Origin: an uncultured Coriobacteriales bacterium
GTDB lineage: Bacteria; Actinomycetota; Coriobacteriia; Coriobacteriales; UMGS124
Direction of reading: 5' to 3'
Length of the DNA stretch: 12,114 nt
NCBI GenBank assembly: GCA_903789505.1
Contig: CAIFEU010000074.1
Span: 1,106-13,219 of the forward strand
The notes beneath the pieces are model-generated. The model was not told where the DNA came from, did not search any database, and saw only the letters and a program-made list of their open reading frames with translations. The position numbers and the translations under genes are program-made. Positions 5,641 to 12,114 of this stretch are shown in pieces (within the stretch, counting starts at the first letter, position 1; every line of letters begins with the position of its first letter).

Positions 5641-7881
5641 TTGCTCCGCGTTTGCATCATCGTCCTCCTCATAGCCGCCATCGTCGCGCTCGTCGTCCTC
5701 ATCGCTCGCAGGGTGCCGCCCTCGACGCCTCAAGGCATGCGCGTCGGCGACGGCCTTCACGTCGGCAGGCATGCGCCGGCGCGCTCCCGCTATTCGGTGC
5801 GCCTCGATTCCACGCTCCCGGGTCGTCGAGGCGCCCGCCTCGCATCCCTTCCGCGTCCGTCCGGTCAGTCTGTGGGTGCGGACCCCTCGCTCTCCCACAC
5901 GCGCTTCTCGATACCCGGTGCCCGTCGGCTCGGCAGGAGGGCGGGCGGGGAGGCGGGGGGAGCCGGAACGGGCGAGGTCGACATGCGCTCGCGCGTCCTT
6001 GCGTTCGGCGCGGTCGTATCTGCCCTGTTCGGAACGCTGCTCGCGCGCCTGTGGGGCATGCAGCTCATCTCGAACGATTCCTACGAGGCGCAGGCGGAGG
6101 CAAACCTGACGCGCGAGGTGTCCATCAAGGCGCCGCGCGGGCAGATCCTCGACCGCAACGGCGAGGTCCTCGTCGGAAACCGCTCGAGCATGGCGCTGGT
6201 CGCGGAGTCATCGGTCGCCGAGGACACGCGCGTCGTGCGGCGTATCTCGAACCTGCTCGGCATGCCCTACGTTGCCGTGAGGCGGGCGATTCAGAGCTCG
6301 AGCGAAGGCGCCCAGTCGAAGCGTACGATCATGTTCGACGTGCCCGAGCGCGCGGTCGCCTACGTCGTGGAGCACAGCGAGCAGTTCCCCGGCGTCGAGG
6401 TGGAGTCGCAATGGGTGCGCTCCTACCCCAACGGAACGCTCGCATGCCACCTCCTGGGCTATACGAGCGAGGCGAGCGACATCGCCAGCCTCAACGAGAA
6501 CTCCGACCAGAGCGGCATCACCTACGTGCTGGGCGACCGCGTGGGCGTCTCGGGCATAGAGGCGCAGTACGAGTCGATCCTGCAGGGCGTTCGCGGGACG
6601 CGCATCGTCCACGTGGACGCCAACGGCGATGTCACCGGCATCGTGAGCGAGATTCCCGCCGAGCGTGGCAGCGACATACGGCTCACGATAGACCTGGGCG
6701 CCCAGCGGGCGGCGGAGCACGCGATCCAGTCCGGCATGGCGGCCTCCGAGGCGCTCAAGTACGCCGCCACCGGAGGTGCCGTGGTCGCGCTCGACTGCAG
6801 GACCGGGGAGGTCCTCGCGATGGCGAGCTATCCCAACTACAACCCGACGGCGTTCATCAACGGGATCAGCTCGGACCTCTGGAGTCAGTTGCAGGCGGAG
6901 GACGCTCACACGCCGCTTCTCAACAGGGCGATAAATGGCCAGTACCCGCCCGCCTCGACCGTCAAGCCGATCACGACGCTCGCGGGGCTGGAGCATGGCG
7001 TCTGCACCACGAGCTCGACGTACAACTGCACCGGGTGGTGGACGGGGCTGGGGGAGGAATACGGCAAGTGGTGCTGGCTCACGACGGGCCACGGCAACAT
7101 CACGCTCTCGTACGGCATCGCCCTGTCCTGCGACGTCGTGTTCTACGAGATCGCCAAGGCGCTGTACTACTCGGACGAGCCGGAGTCCCTGCAGGAGATG
7201 TTCCGTCGCTGGGGCTTGGGGAGCGCGACGGGCGTGGACCTGCCGGGGGAGTCCTCCGGACGCGTTCCCGACGCCCAGTGGAAGTGGAACTGGTTCACCT
7301 GGAGCGATGACCAGTCGCGCGCCTGGCAGCCCGGTGACACCGTCAACATCGCCATCGGCCAGGGAGACATGCTCGCGACGCCGATGCAGCTCGCCTACGT
7401 CTACAGCGGCATAGCCCGCAATGGGACGCAGATGCGCCCCCACCTGCTCAAGGAGGTGCTCTCCTCCCAGACCGGCGAGGCCATCGCCCAGGGCAGGCAG
7501 GAGGTCGCCGCCAACGTTACGATCGACCAGGCGAACCTCGACTTCGTCCATGCAGCGATGGAGCTCGTCCTGTCGTCGAGCGTCGGCATGAACGTGTACT
7601 TCGACAACATCCCCGTCACGGTCGGGGGAAAGTCGGGCACCGCCGAGGCATCCGATGACGCCGCGAACCCCCACGCCTGGTTCGTCGCCGTTGCGCCCAT
7701 GGAGGACCCGCAGTACGTTGTCTGCTCGTTCGTGGAGCACGGTGGTGGCGGTGGCGACATCACGACGAGCATGTGCTCCGAGGTGCTTGCGTACTTCTAC
7801 GGGACCGAGGCTCCCGATTACATCGCGATCAACCAGCAGCGCGGGGTGGAGCAGAACACCGGCGCGGGAGTGGGGGCGTAG
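5641..7881 (+). CDS. mrdA: Penicillin-binding protein 2 (elongasome transpeptidase) with N-terminal extension
   Basis: Class B PBP that cross-links peptidoglycan during elongation, paired with RodA. From TTG 5641 the product has 746 residues. It has an extra hydrophobic helix (about 4-23) and an Arg-rich linker (24-114, about 16 Arg). Met115 begins the usual PBP2 helix (about 119-139), followed by the dimerisation domain (APRGQILDRNG from 164; VGVSGIEAQYE). The transpeptidase motifs are STVK (catalytic Ser439), SCD (496-498, the SxD form also found in E. coli PBP2) and KSGT (664-667). TTG 5641 is favoured by AGGAAGTGG at 5628-5636 and by the 14-base gap after mreD. ATG 5983, with GAGGT at 5974-5978, would give a conventional 632-residue protein; both could be used. 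The C-terminus ends in a short Gly/Ala/Gln tail. rodA starts 4 bases later. Confidence 0.95.
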   Translation: MLRVCIIVLLIAAIVALVVLIARRVPPSTPQGMRVGDGLHVGRHAPARSRYSVRLDSTLPGRRGARLASLPRPSGQSVGADPSLSHTRFSIPGARRLGRRAGGEAGGAGTGEVDMRSRVLAFGAVVSALFGTLLARLWGMQLISNDSYEAQAEANLTREVSIKAPRGQILDRNGEVLVGNRSSMALVAESSVAEDTRVVRRISNLLGMPYVAVRRAIQSSSEGAQSKRTIMFDVPERAVAYVVEHSEQFPGVEVESQWVRSYPNGTLACHLLGYTSEASDIASLNENSDQSGITYVLGDRVGVSGIEAQYESILQGVRGTRIVHVDANGDVTGIVSEIPAERGSDIRLTIDLGAQRAAEHAIQSGMAASEALKYAATGGAVVALDCRTGEVLAMASYPNYNPTAFINGISSDLWSQLQAEDAHTPLLNRAINGQYPPASTVKPITTLAGLEHGVCTTSSTYNCTGWWTGLGEEYGKWCWLTTGHGNITLSYGIALSCDVVFYEIAKALYYSDEPESLQEMFRRWGLGSATGVDLPGESSGRVPDAQWKWNWFTWSDDQSRAWQPGDTVNIAIGQGDMLATPMQLAYVYSGIARNGTQMRPHLLKEVLSSQTGEAIAQGRQEVAANVTIDQANLDFVHAAMELVLSSSVGMNVYFDNIPVTVGGKSGTAEASDDAANPHAWFVAVAPMEDPQYVVCSFVEHGGGGGDITTSMCSEVLAYFYGTEAPDYIAINQQRGVEQNTGAGVGA

Positions 7882-7885
7882 CGGG

Positions 7886-9067
7886 ATGGCAAACGAGGCG
7901 ACCTCACATCTCAAGGCGCGACGCGGCAGGCTGGCGAAGCTGCTCGGCGGAATCGACCTTCCCCTGCTGCTGGTCACGCTCGCGCTCGTCGGCTACGGCC
8001 TGGTGGTGGTGTACTCGGCGTCCCTGTCGATCTCGGAGGCGTCGCTTCCCCGCCAGGCAGTCGGCGTCCTGATCGGGCTCGTCCTGCTCGCGCTGGTCGC
8101 CCGCTTCGACTACCGAAGGCTCGCGGACAAGGCGAAGGTCCTGTTCGTGATCGACTGCATCCTCATGGTCCTTCCCATCATCCCCGGGCTCAGCTACGAG
8201 AGCCACGGAATCACCGGCTGGATCAAGGTGCCCTTCATCAACCTGACACTGCAGACCGCCGAGCTCGCCAAGCCCATCACGGTCCTCATGATGGCGGCGC
8301 TCGCGAGCCGCTACGAGGGGCGCGTGACGTCGTTGCGCGCATACCTCAGGCTCTGCGGCGTGCTCCTCGTTCCGTTCCTGCTGATTCTTCTGCAGCCCGA
8401 CCTCGGAACCGGACTGGTGATTCTCGTCGCGGGCGCTGTGGTCATCATCATGGCCGGGCCGAAGCGCTCCTGGGTCCTGGCGACGATAGCCATCATCGTC
8501 GCCCTGGTTGCCGCCGTCCTCGTGAGCGACTCGATCGTCGACTCGCTGGTAGGGGACGAACACTCGCTGATCAAGGACTACCAGATGAACCGCCTGCTCG
8601 TGTTCGTCAACCCCACCGCCGACACGTCGGGGTCGGGGTACAACCTCCAGCAGGCGCTGATCGCCGTGGGGTCCGGGGGCTCCTTCGGGAAGGGAATCGG
8701 GGGCGCGACGCAGGCAAGCCTCGGCTTCCTTCCCGAGGCGCACACCGACTTCGTCTTCGCGTTGCTCTCGGAGGAGTTCGGGTTCGTTGGTTCCTCGCTT
8801 CTGGTCGCCCTGTTCCTCGCGCTCATCCTCCTGACGCTGCGCGTCGCCAACCGCTGCGAGGGCCTGTTCGGCAAGCTGGTCTGTCTGGGAATAGCGGCGA
8901 CCTGGGCGTTTCAGATCTTCGAGAACATCGGCATGTGTCTGTCGCTGATGCCGATCACCGGGATTCCCCTTCCGTTCATCAGCTATGGCTCGTCCTCGAT
9001 GGTAGCCCAGCTCATGTGCGTGGGCATCGTCCAGTCGGTCGAGACGCATCGTGTCAAAGCCGGGTAA
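7886..9067 (+). CDS. rodA: Peptidoglycan glycosyltransferase RodA (SEDS family)
   Basis: Polymerises lipid II into glycan strands for side-wall growth, with PBP2 as partner. The 393-residue product is a typical SEDS protein with about ten membrane helices. Recognisable motifs include LVVVYSAS in the first helix, LQTAELAKP (the family's QPSELxK-like segment), LLQPDLGTGLVIL, RLLVFVNPTADTSGSGYN (Asp246, matching the catalytic Asp of RodA), IAVGSGGSFGKG, LPEAHTDFVFALLSEEFGF and PITGIPLPFISYGSSS near the C-terminus. ATG 7886 starts four bases after the mrdA stop. Its ribosome site is only a G-rich stretch inside the end of mrdA, which suggests coupling. The frame is open upstream through mrdA, but that is a shadow. 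No truncation or missing motif is visible. Confidence 0.97.
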   Translation: MANEATSHLKARRGRLAKLLGGIDLPLLLVTLALVGYGLVVVYSASLSISEASLPRQAVGVLIGLVLLALVARFDYRRLADKAKVLFVIDCILMVLPIIPGLSYESHGITGWIKVPFINLTLQTAELAKPITVLMMAALASRYEGRVTSLRAYLRLCGVLLVPFLLILLQPDLGTGLVILVAGAVVIIMAGPKRSWVLATIAIIVALVAAVLVSDSIVDSLVGDEHSLIKDYQMNRLLVFVNPTADTSGSGYNLQQALIAVGSGGSFGKGIGGATQASLGFLPEAHTDFVFALLSEEFGFVGSSLLVALFLALILLTLRVANRCEGLFGKLVCLGIAATWAFQIFENIGMCLSLMPITGIPLPFISYGSSSMVAQLMCVGIVQSVETHRVKAG

Positions 9068-9104
9068 CGGCTTTCGGTGAAGGGGCCATGGGACGCGCGG
9101 CTTC

Positions 9105-9113
9105 TGCTATCGT
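9105..9113 (+). promoter_or_regulatory. Possible extended -10 promoter element in the rodA-DUF697 gap
   Basis: TGCTATCGT in the 145-base gap resembles an extended -10 (TGnTATAAT, four of six in the hexamer), with no good -35 before it. A second AT-rich patch, CTATACGTCTAA, lies at 9134-9145. A separate promoter for the two downstream genes is plausible but weakly supported. Confidence 0.25.
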
Positions 9114-9197
9114 GTAGGCGGTCCAGGATAAGGCTATACGTCTAACGGGGCGTCATGTGGCCCTCGCTCGCCATGCGCGCGGGACGGGAGCGACGCC

Positions 9198-9207
9198 AGG
9201 GGGTGAT
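9198..9207 (+). promoter_or_regulatory. Strong ribosome binding site before a TTG start
   Basis: AGGGGGTGAT differs from the ideal AGGAGGTGAT at one base and ends five bases before TTG 9213. An in-frame TGA at 9204-9206 lies inside it, so translation in this frame cannot begin earlier. It fixes the TTG start. Confidence 0.8.
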
Positions 9208-9212
9208 GCCGG

Positions 9213-10253
9213 TTGAAGATACCCTTCGACGCCATCGCGGGCGTCGTCTCGGAGCAGAGGAAGTCGAGCGAGTCCTCTCGCAGGGAGATTCGCCTCAGCG
9301 TGATGGTGCTCCAGGGCACGTCGAAGCCCATGGTTTCCGCGGCTCGCCGCGGGCTGTACCCGGCGACTCCGGCGGCTCGGCTGCATGTGGAGGGGGTCGG
9401 CGCCAACGACCCACGCGTGGCGGTCAACTCCCTTTCGGACGCGGCGGTCGTCCTGGTGGGCCCCGGCAGCGACCGAGACCGAGCCGTCACCCTGTGGCGG
9501 GACTTCGCCGGCGCCGGGGTCCGCTGCTGCGTCGCCGGCGCGTTCGACGACGGCCTGGAGGCCTCAGACTTCCAGGCCAGGCTGCTTGGGCTCGAGGTCG
9601 ACGAGGGGGACCTGCTGCTCGAGCTTGACGCCGCCGCCGCGGCCCGGCAGATCGGCGACTGGCTGGTGGGCGCGCTCCCCGAGAATCTGGCAGCTGCCGC
9701 CGCCGCGAACTTCGCGTGCTGCCGCGCCGCCCAGGCCCAGGCGCTCGTGCGCCGCGCCTGCGGGCAGAACGCGGTCGCGAGCCTGCTGGGGGCGCTCCCG
9801 ATGGGGCAGGGCGCCGACATCGTCGTGATGACCGCGACCCAGGTCTCCCTCGCGCTCCAGCTCGCCTCCCTGTACGGCCGCCCGCTCGACGCGTCGCTCG
9901 CGCGCGAGGTCGTCCCCGTGGTCGCGGGCGCGCCTGTCTGGCGCGGCGTCGCGCGCTCCCTGATCGCCCGCACGCGGATCCCCCCGTTCGTGGTGCGCGC
10001 CGGCGTCGGCGCCGGGGGCACCTATGCGGTCGGCAGGGCGCTCGTGGCGGTCTTCGAGGGCGGTGAGGGCGTTGCCGGCGACGGGACGCCTTCACGGCTG
10101 CGGACCGGCGCGCCCGTCCCGGTCGACGCCGAGGTGGAGCGCGTCGACGAAGGGCGTGCCGGGCGGGGGAGCGGGGCGGCACCCTGCCCCGGGGCGCCCG
10201 ACTCCGGGGCGTCGGCCACGACGGATGCGCGACCCCAGGAAGGACGTCGATAG
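9213..10253 (+). CDS. DUF697-like protein of unknown function
   Basis: A 346-residue protein without assigned function. Residues about 186-284 resemble the DUF697 domain found at the C-terminus of some GTPase-related proteins. LPMGQGADIVVMTATQV is followed by LQLASLYGRPLD, then a hydrophobic Ala/Val-rich stretch, and AGVGAGGTYAVGRALV ends the domain. The N-terminal 180 residues look like a small alpha/beta domain (strands near 26-33, 81-88 and 106-113). The only P-loop-like place, VLVGPGSD, lacks the GKS/T signature, so nucleotide binding is doubtful. Residues about 285-346 are a Gly/Ala/Pro/Arg/Asp low-complexity tail. DUF697 segments are somewhat hydrophobic, so membrane association is possible. 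The start is TTG 9213 with a near-ideal ribosome site. The next gene begins three bases after the stop, implying coupled translation. The DUF697 match is from memory of the pattern, not a search. Confidence 0.75.
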   Translation: MKIPFDAIAGVVSEQRKSSESSRREIRLSVMVLQGTSKPMVSAARRGLYPATPAARLHVEGVGANDPRVAVNSLSDAAVVLVGPGSDRDRAVTLWRDFAGAGVRCCVAGAFDDGLEASDFQARLLGLEVDEGDLLLELDAAAAARQIGDWLVGALPENLAAAAAANFACCRAAQAQALVRRACGQNAVASLLGALPMGQGADIVVMTATQVSLALQLASLYGRPLDASLAREVVPVVAGAPVWRGVARSLIARTRIPPFVVRAGVGAGGTYAVGRALVAVFEGGEGVAGDGTPSRLRTGAPVPVDAEVERVDEGRAGRGSGAAPCPGAPDSGASATTDARPQEGRR

Positions 10254-10256
10254 CAC

Positions 10257-12114
10257 GTGCAGAAGATCAGGGAACGTGTGAACCTCTGGCCACGCATCGA
10301 GCCGCTGCTCGACCGCGTGGAGAAGCCTTCGCGCTACATCGACCACGAATGGGGGGCGGCAAGGCGCGACGCCGACTTCCGCCTGTGCCTTGCATACCCC
10401 GACACGTATGAGGTCGGGCTTCCCAACCAGGGGCTCGCCATCCTGTACTCGATCGTCAACTCGCTGCCCGGCATGGCGTGCGAGCGCGCCTACCTGCCGT
10501 GGGTCGACATGGCGGACCTCATGCGCGCCGCCGACCTGCCGCTCTCGTCCATGGAGTCGGCGTACCCGGTGGCGTCCTTCGACGTCATCGGGCTCACGAT
10601 TCCCCACGAACTGGCGGCGACGAACTTCGTCGAGTTCCTCGAGCTCTCGGGTCTTGAGGTCATGGCGACCGACCGCGAGCAGGACGACCCCATCGTCATA
10701 GCGGGCGGCCCCTCGTGCTACAACCCCGAGCCGGTCAGCTCCTTCTTCGACGCCATCATCATCGGCGATGGCGAGCAGGCCATCGTCGACGTCTGCGAGT
10801 GCGTGCGCGACCAGCGCCGACGCGCCGCCTCACGCCAGGAGATCCTGCGTGCCCTCTCGGAGATACCCGGGGTGTACGTGCCCTCGCTGTACGAGCAGGT
10901 GAGCGGCCCCGACGGCAGGGGTCATGTCGTGCCGTTGCGGGGCTCCGACGCGGGAGCGTCCGCGCCCGAGGTGGTCGTCAAGCGCGTCGTGCCCGACTTC
11001 GGCGCCACCGACCCGATCGTCACGACCATCGTGCCCTACCAGCAGATCGTCCATGACCGCTTGGCCATCGAGGTGCTTCGCGGTTGCGCGCGCGGCTGCC
11101 GTTTCTGCCAGGCAGGCATGACCTATCGCCCGGTGCGCGAGCGCAGCGCAGACCAGGTCGTCGCCGCATGCGCGCGCGGGCTGGCGTGCACCGGTTTCGA
11201 CGAGGTCTCGCTCACGTCGCTCTCGACGACCGACCACTCCCGGATTTCCGAGATCCTGCGCCGGCTCAACCGGCAGATCTCGCAGACCGGCGTCTCGGTC
11301 TCGCTGCCTTCCGAGCGCCTGGACTCGTTCGGCGTCGAGATGGCCGAGCTCGTGGCGGGGGAGAAGAAGGGCGGCCTCACGTTCGCGCCGGAGGCGGGGA
11401 CGCAGCGGCTGCGCGACGTCATCAACAAGAACGTGACGGAGCAGGATCTCATGCGTGCCGTGGACGCATCGTTCGCCGCGGGTTGGCGTCGCATGAAGCT
11501 CTACTTCATGATGGGGCTGCCGACCGAGACCGACGACGACGTCCGTGGGATAGCCGAGCTGACGGGGCGCGCGTACCAGCGTGCCCTCGACGCCACGCCG
11601 CGCTCCCAGCGCGGGGCGGTCAAGATGTCCATATCCGTCGCGGTGTTCATCCCCAAGGCGCAGACTGCCTTCCAGTGGTGCGGCCAGCTCGACCCCGACA
11701 CCGTGCGCGCGCGGCAGAAGCTGCTACTCGAGTCCATCCCCTTCCGCGGGATACGTGTGAGCTATCACGACTACGCGTCCTCTTTCCTGGAGGCCGTCCT
11801 GTCGCGCGGCGGGCGCGAGGTTACGCCGTTGGTGATCGAGGCGCATCGCCTGGGCGCGCGGTTCGACGCGTGGTCGGAGCGGTTCGACCTCGACGTCTGG
11901 AGACAGGCGGCGAGCAACGTCGGCGTCGACATGGCCGACGAGGCGTGCCGACCGTTCCAGGTGGGCCAGGACCTTCCCTGGCAGCACATCTCCGCCGGCG
12001 TCTCTCAGCGCTACCTGCGTCGAGAGTGGGAGCGCGCGCTCGCAGGGAAGACGACGCCCGACTGCACGTTCTCCGGCTGCACGGGCTGCGGCGTGTGCCC
12101 GGCGCTGGGCGTGG
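10257..12114 (+). CDS. TIGR03960-family B12-binding-domain radical SAM protein (3' end outside window)
   Basis: 619 complete codons are present and the frame is open at the window edge. The N-terminal part (to about 200) looks like the B12-binding-type Rossmann domain of this family: FRLCLAYPDTYEVGLPN, FDVIGLTIPHELAATNF, IVIAGGPSCYNPEPV and AIIIGDGEQAI. No DxHxxG cobalamin motif is seen, so cofactor binding is uncertain. The radical SAM core follows, with the cluster motif CARGCRFC (Cys277, Cys281, Cys284), then LTFAPEAGTQRLRD and LYFMMGLPTETDDD. Near the edge a second cysteine group (Cys603, 608, 611, 614; ending CTGCGVC) could hold another metal centre. The substrate is unknown; relatives often sit next to a DUF2344 gene, an RNase E/G gene and rplU. 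GTG 10257 has AGGAAGGACG upstream; GTG 10278 is an alternative. It is probably co-transcribed with the DUF697-like gene three bases before it. Confidence 0.92.
   Translation, partial: MQKIRERVNLWPRIEPLLDRVEKPSRYIDHEWGAARRDADFRLCLAYPDTYEVGLPNQGLAILYSIVNSLPGMACERAYLPWVDMADLMRAADLPLSSMESAYPVASFDVIGLTIPHELAATNFVEFLELSGLEVMATDREQDDPIVIAGGPSCYNPEPVSSFFDAIIIGDGEQAIVDVCECVRDQRRRAASRQEILRALSEIPGVYVPSLYEQVSGPDGRGHVVPLRGSDAGASAPEVVVKRVVPDFGATDPIVTTIVPYQQIVHDRLAIEVLRGCARGCRFCQAGMTYRPVRERSADQVVAACARGLACTGFDEVSLTSLSTTDHSRISEILRRLNRQISQTGVSVSLPSERLDSFGVEMAELVAGEKKGGLTFAPEAGTQRLRDVINKNVTEQDLMRAVDASFAAGWRRMKLYFMMGLPTETDDDVRGIAELTGRAYQRALDATPRSQRGAVKMSISVAVFIPKAQTAFQWCGQLDPDTVRARQKLLLESIPFRGIRVSYHDYASSFLEAVLSRGGREVTPLVIEAHRLGARFDAWSERFDLDVWRQAASNVGVDMADEACRPFQVGQDLPWQHISAGVSQRYLRREWERALAGKTTPDCTFSGCTGCGVCPALGV

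Noticed and set aside
7126..7134. PBP2 second motif reads SCD rather than SxN
   Set aside because: SxD occurs in ordinary PBP2 proteins, including E. coli MrdA, so it does not suggest an inactive enzyme.
5328..7310. 660-codon + strand frame overlapping mreD and mrdA
   Set aside because: Arg/Gly/His-rich out-of-frame shadow; mreD and mrdA explain this DNA fully.
6208..7977. 589-codon minus-strand frame under mrdA
   Set aside because: Shadow of the PBP2 coding sequence, with no domain and biased composition.
7904..9049. 381-codon minus-strand frame under rodA
   Set aside because: Charged, low-complexity shadow of the RodA membrane helices.

Overview
This is a GC-rich chromosomal segment in which every supported gene lies on the + strand. 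It is a cell-elongation (rod-shape) locus: ndk, mreB, mreC, mreD, mrdA (PBP2) and rodA in order. Upstream are a cyclophilin-type prolyl isomerase and a membrane-anchored TPR protein. Downstream are a DUF697-like protein and a TIGR03960-type radical SAM protein that runs off the window. High GC, frequent GTG/TTG starts and a complete mreBCD-mrdA-rodA set next to a TIGR03960 gene suggest an actinobacterium of class Coriobacteriia (Olsenella/Atopobium-like). That assignment is inference from gene content; no rRNA or other marker is present.

Layout. 1-133: no supported gene. 134-685: cyclophilin. 781-2262: TPR protein with one membrane helix and an exported Ser/Ala/Thr-rich tail. 2263-2417: intergenic DNA with two inverted repeats and a 12-bp palindrome. 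2418-7881: ndk, mreB, mreC, mreD and mrdA, with gaps of 14-60 bases. rodA follows mrdA after 4 bases. 9068-9212: a 145-base gap, the largest inside the series after mreB, with a weak promoter candidate. 9213-10253 and 10257 onward: the DUF697-like and radical SAM genes, 3 bases apart.

How they work together. MreB filaments, MreC and MreD form the scaffold that positions the RodA glycosyltransferase and the PBP2 transpeptidase for lateral-wall peptidoglycan synthesis. Ndk balances nucleoside triphosphates. The cyclophilin and TPR protein may assist protein folding or assembly, but nothing in the sequence ties them to wall synthesis except position. The DUF697-like protein is not a usual member of such operons and its role is unknown.

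I do not see a clearly new system, mobile element, CRISPR array or RNA gene. The points most worth a second look are a PBP2 with an extra N-terminal membrane helix and an Arg-rich cytoplasmic loop, an apparent nonsense-shortened MreC tail, the DUF697-like gene between rodA and the radical SAM gene, and the heavy use of GTG/TTG starts.
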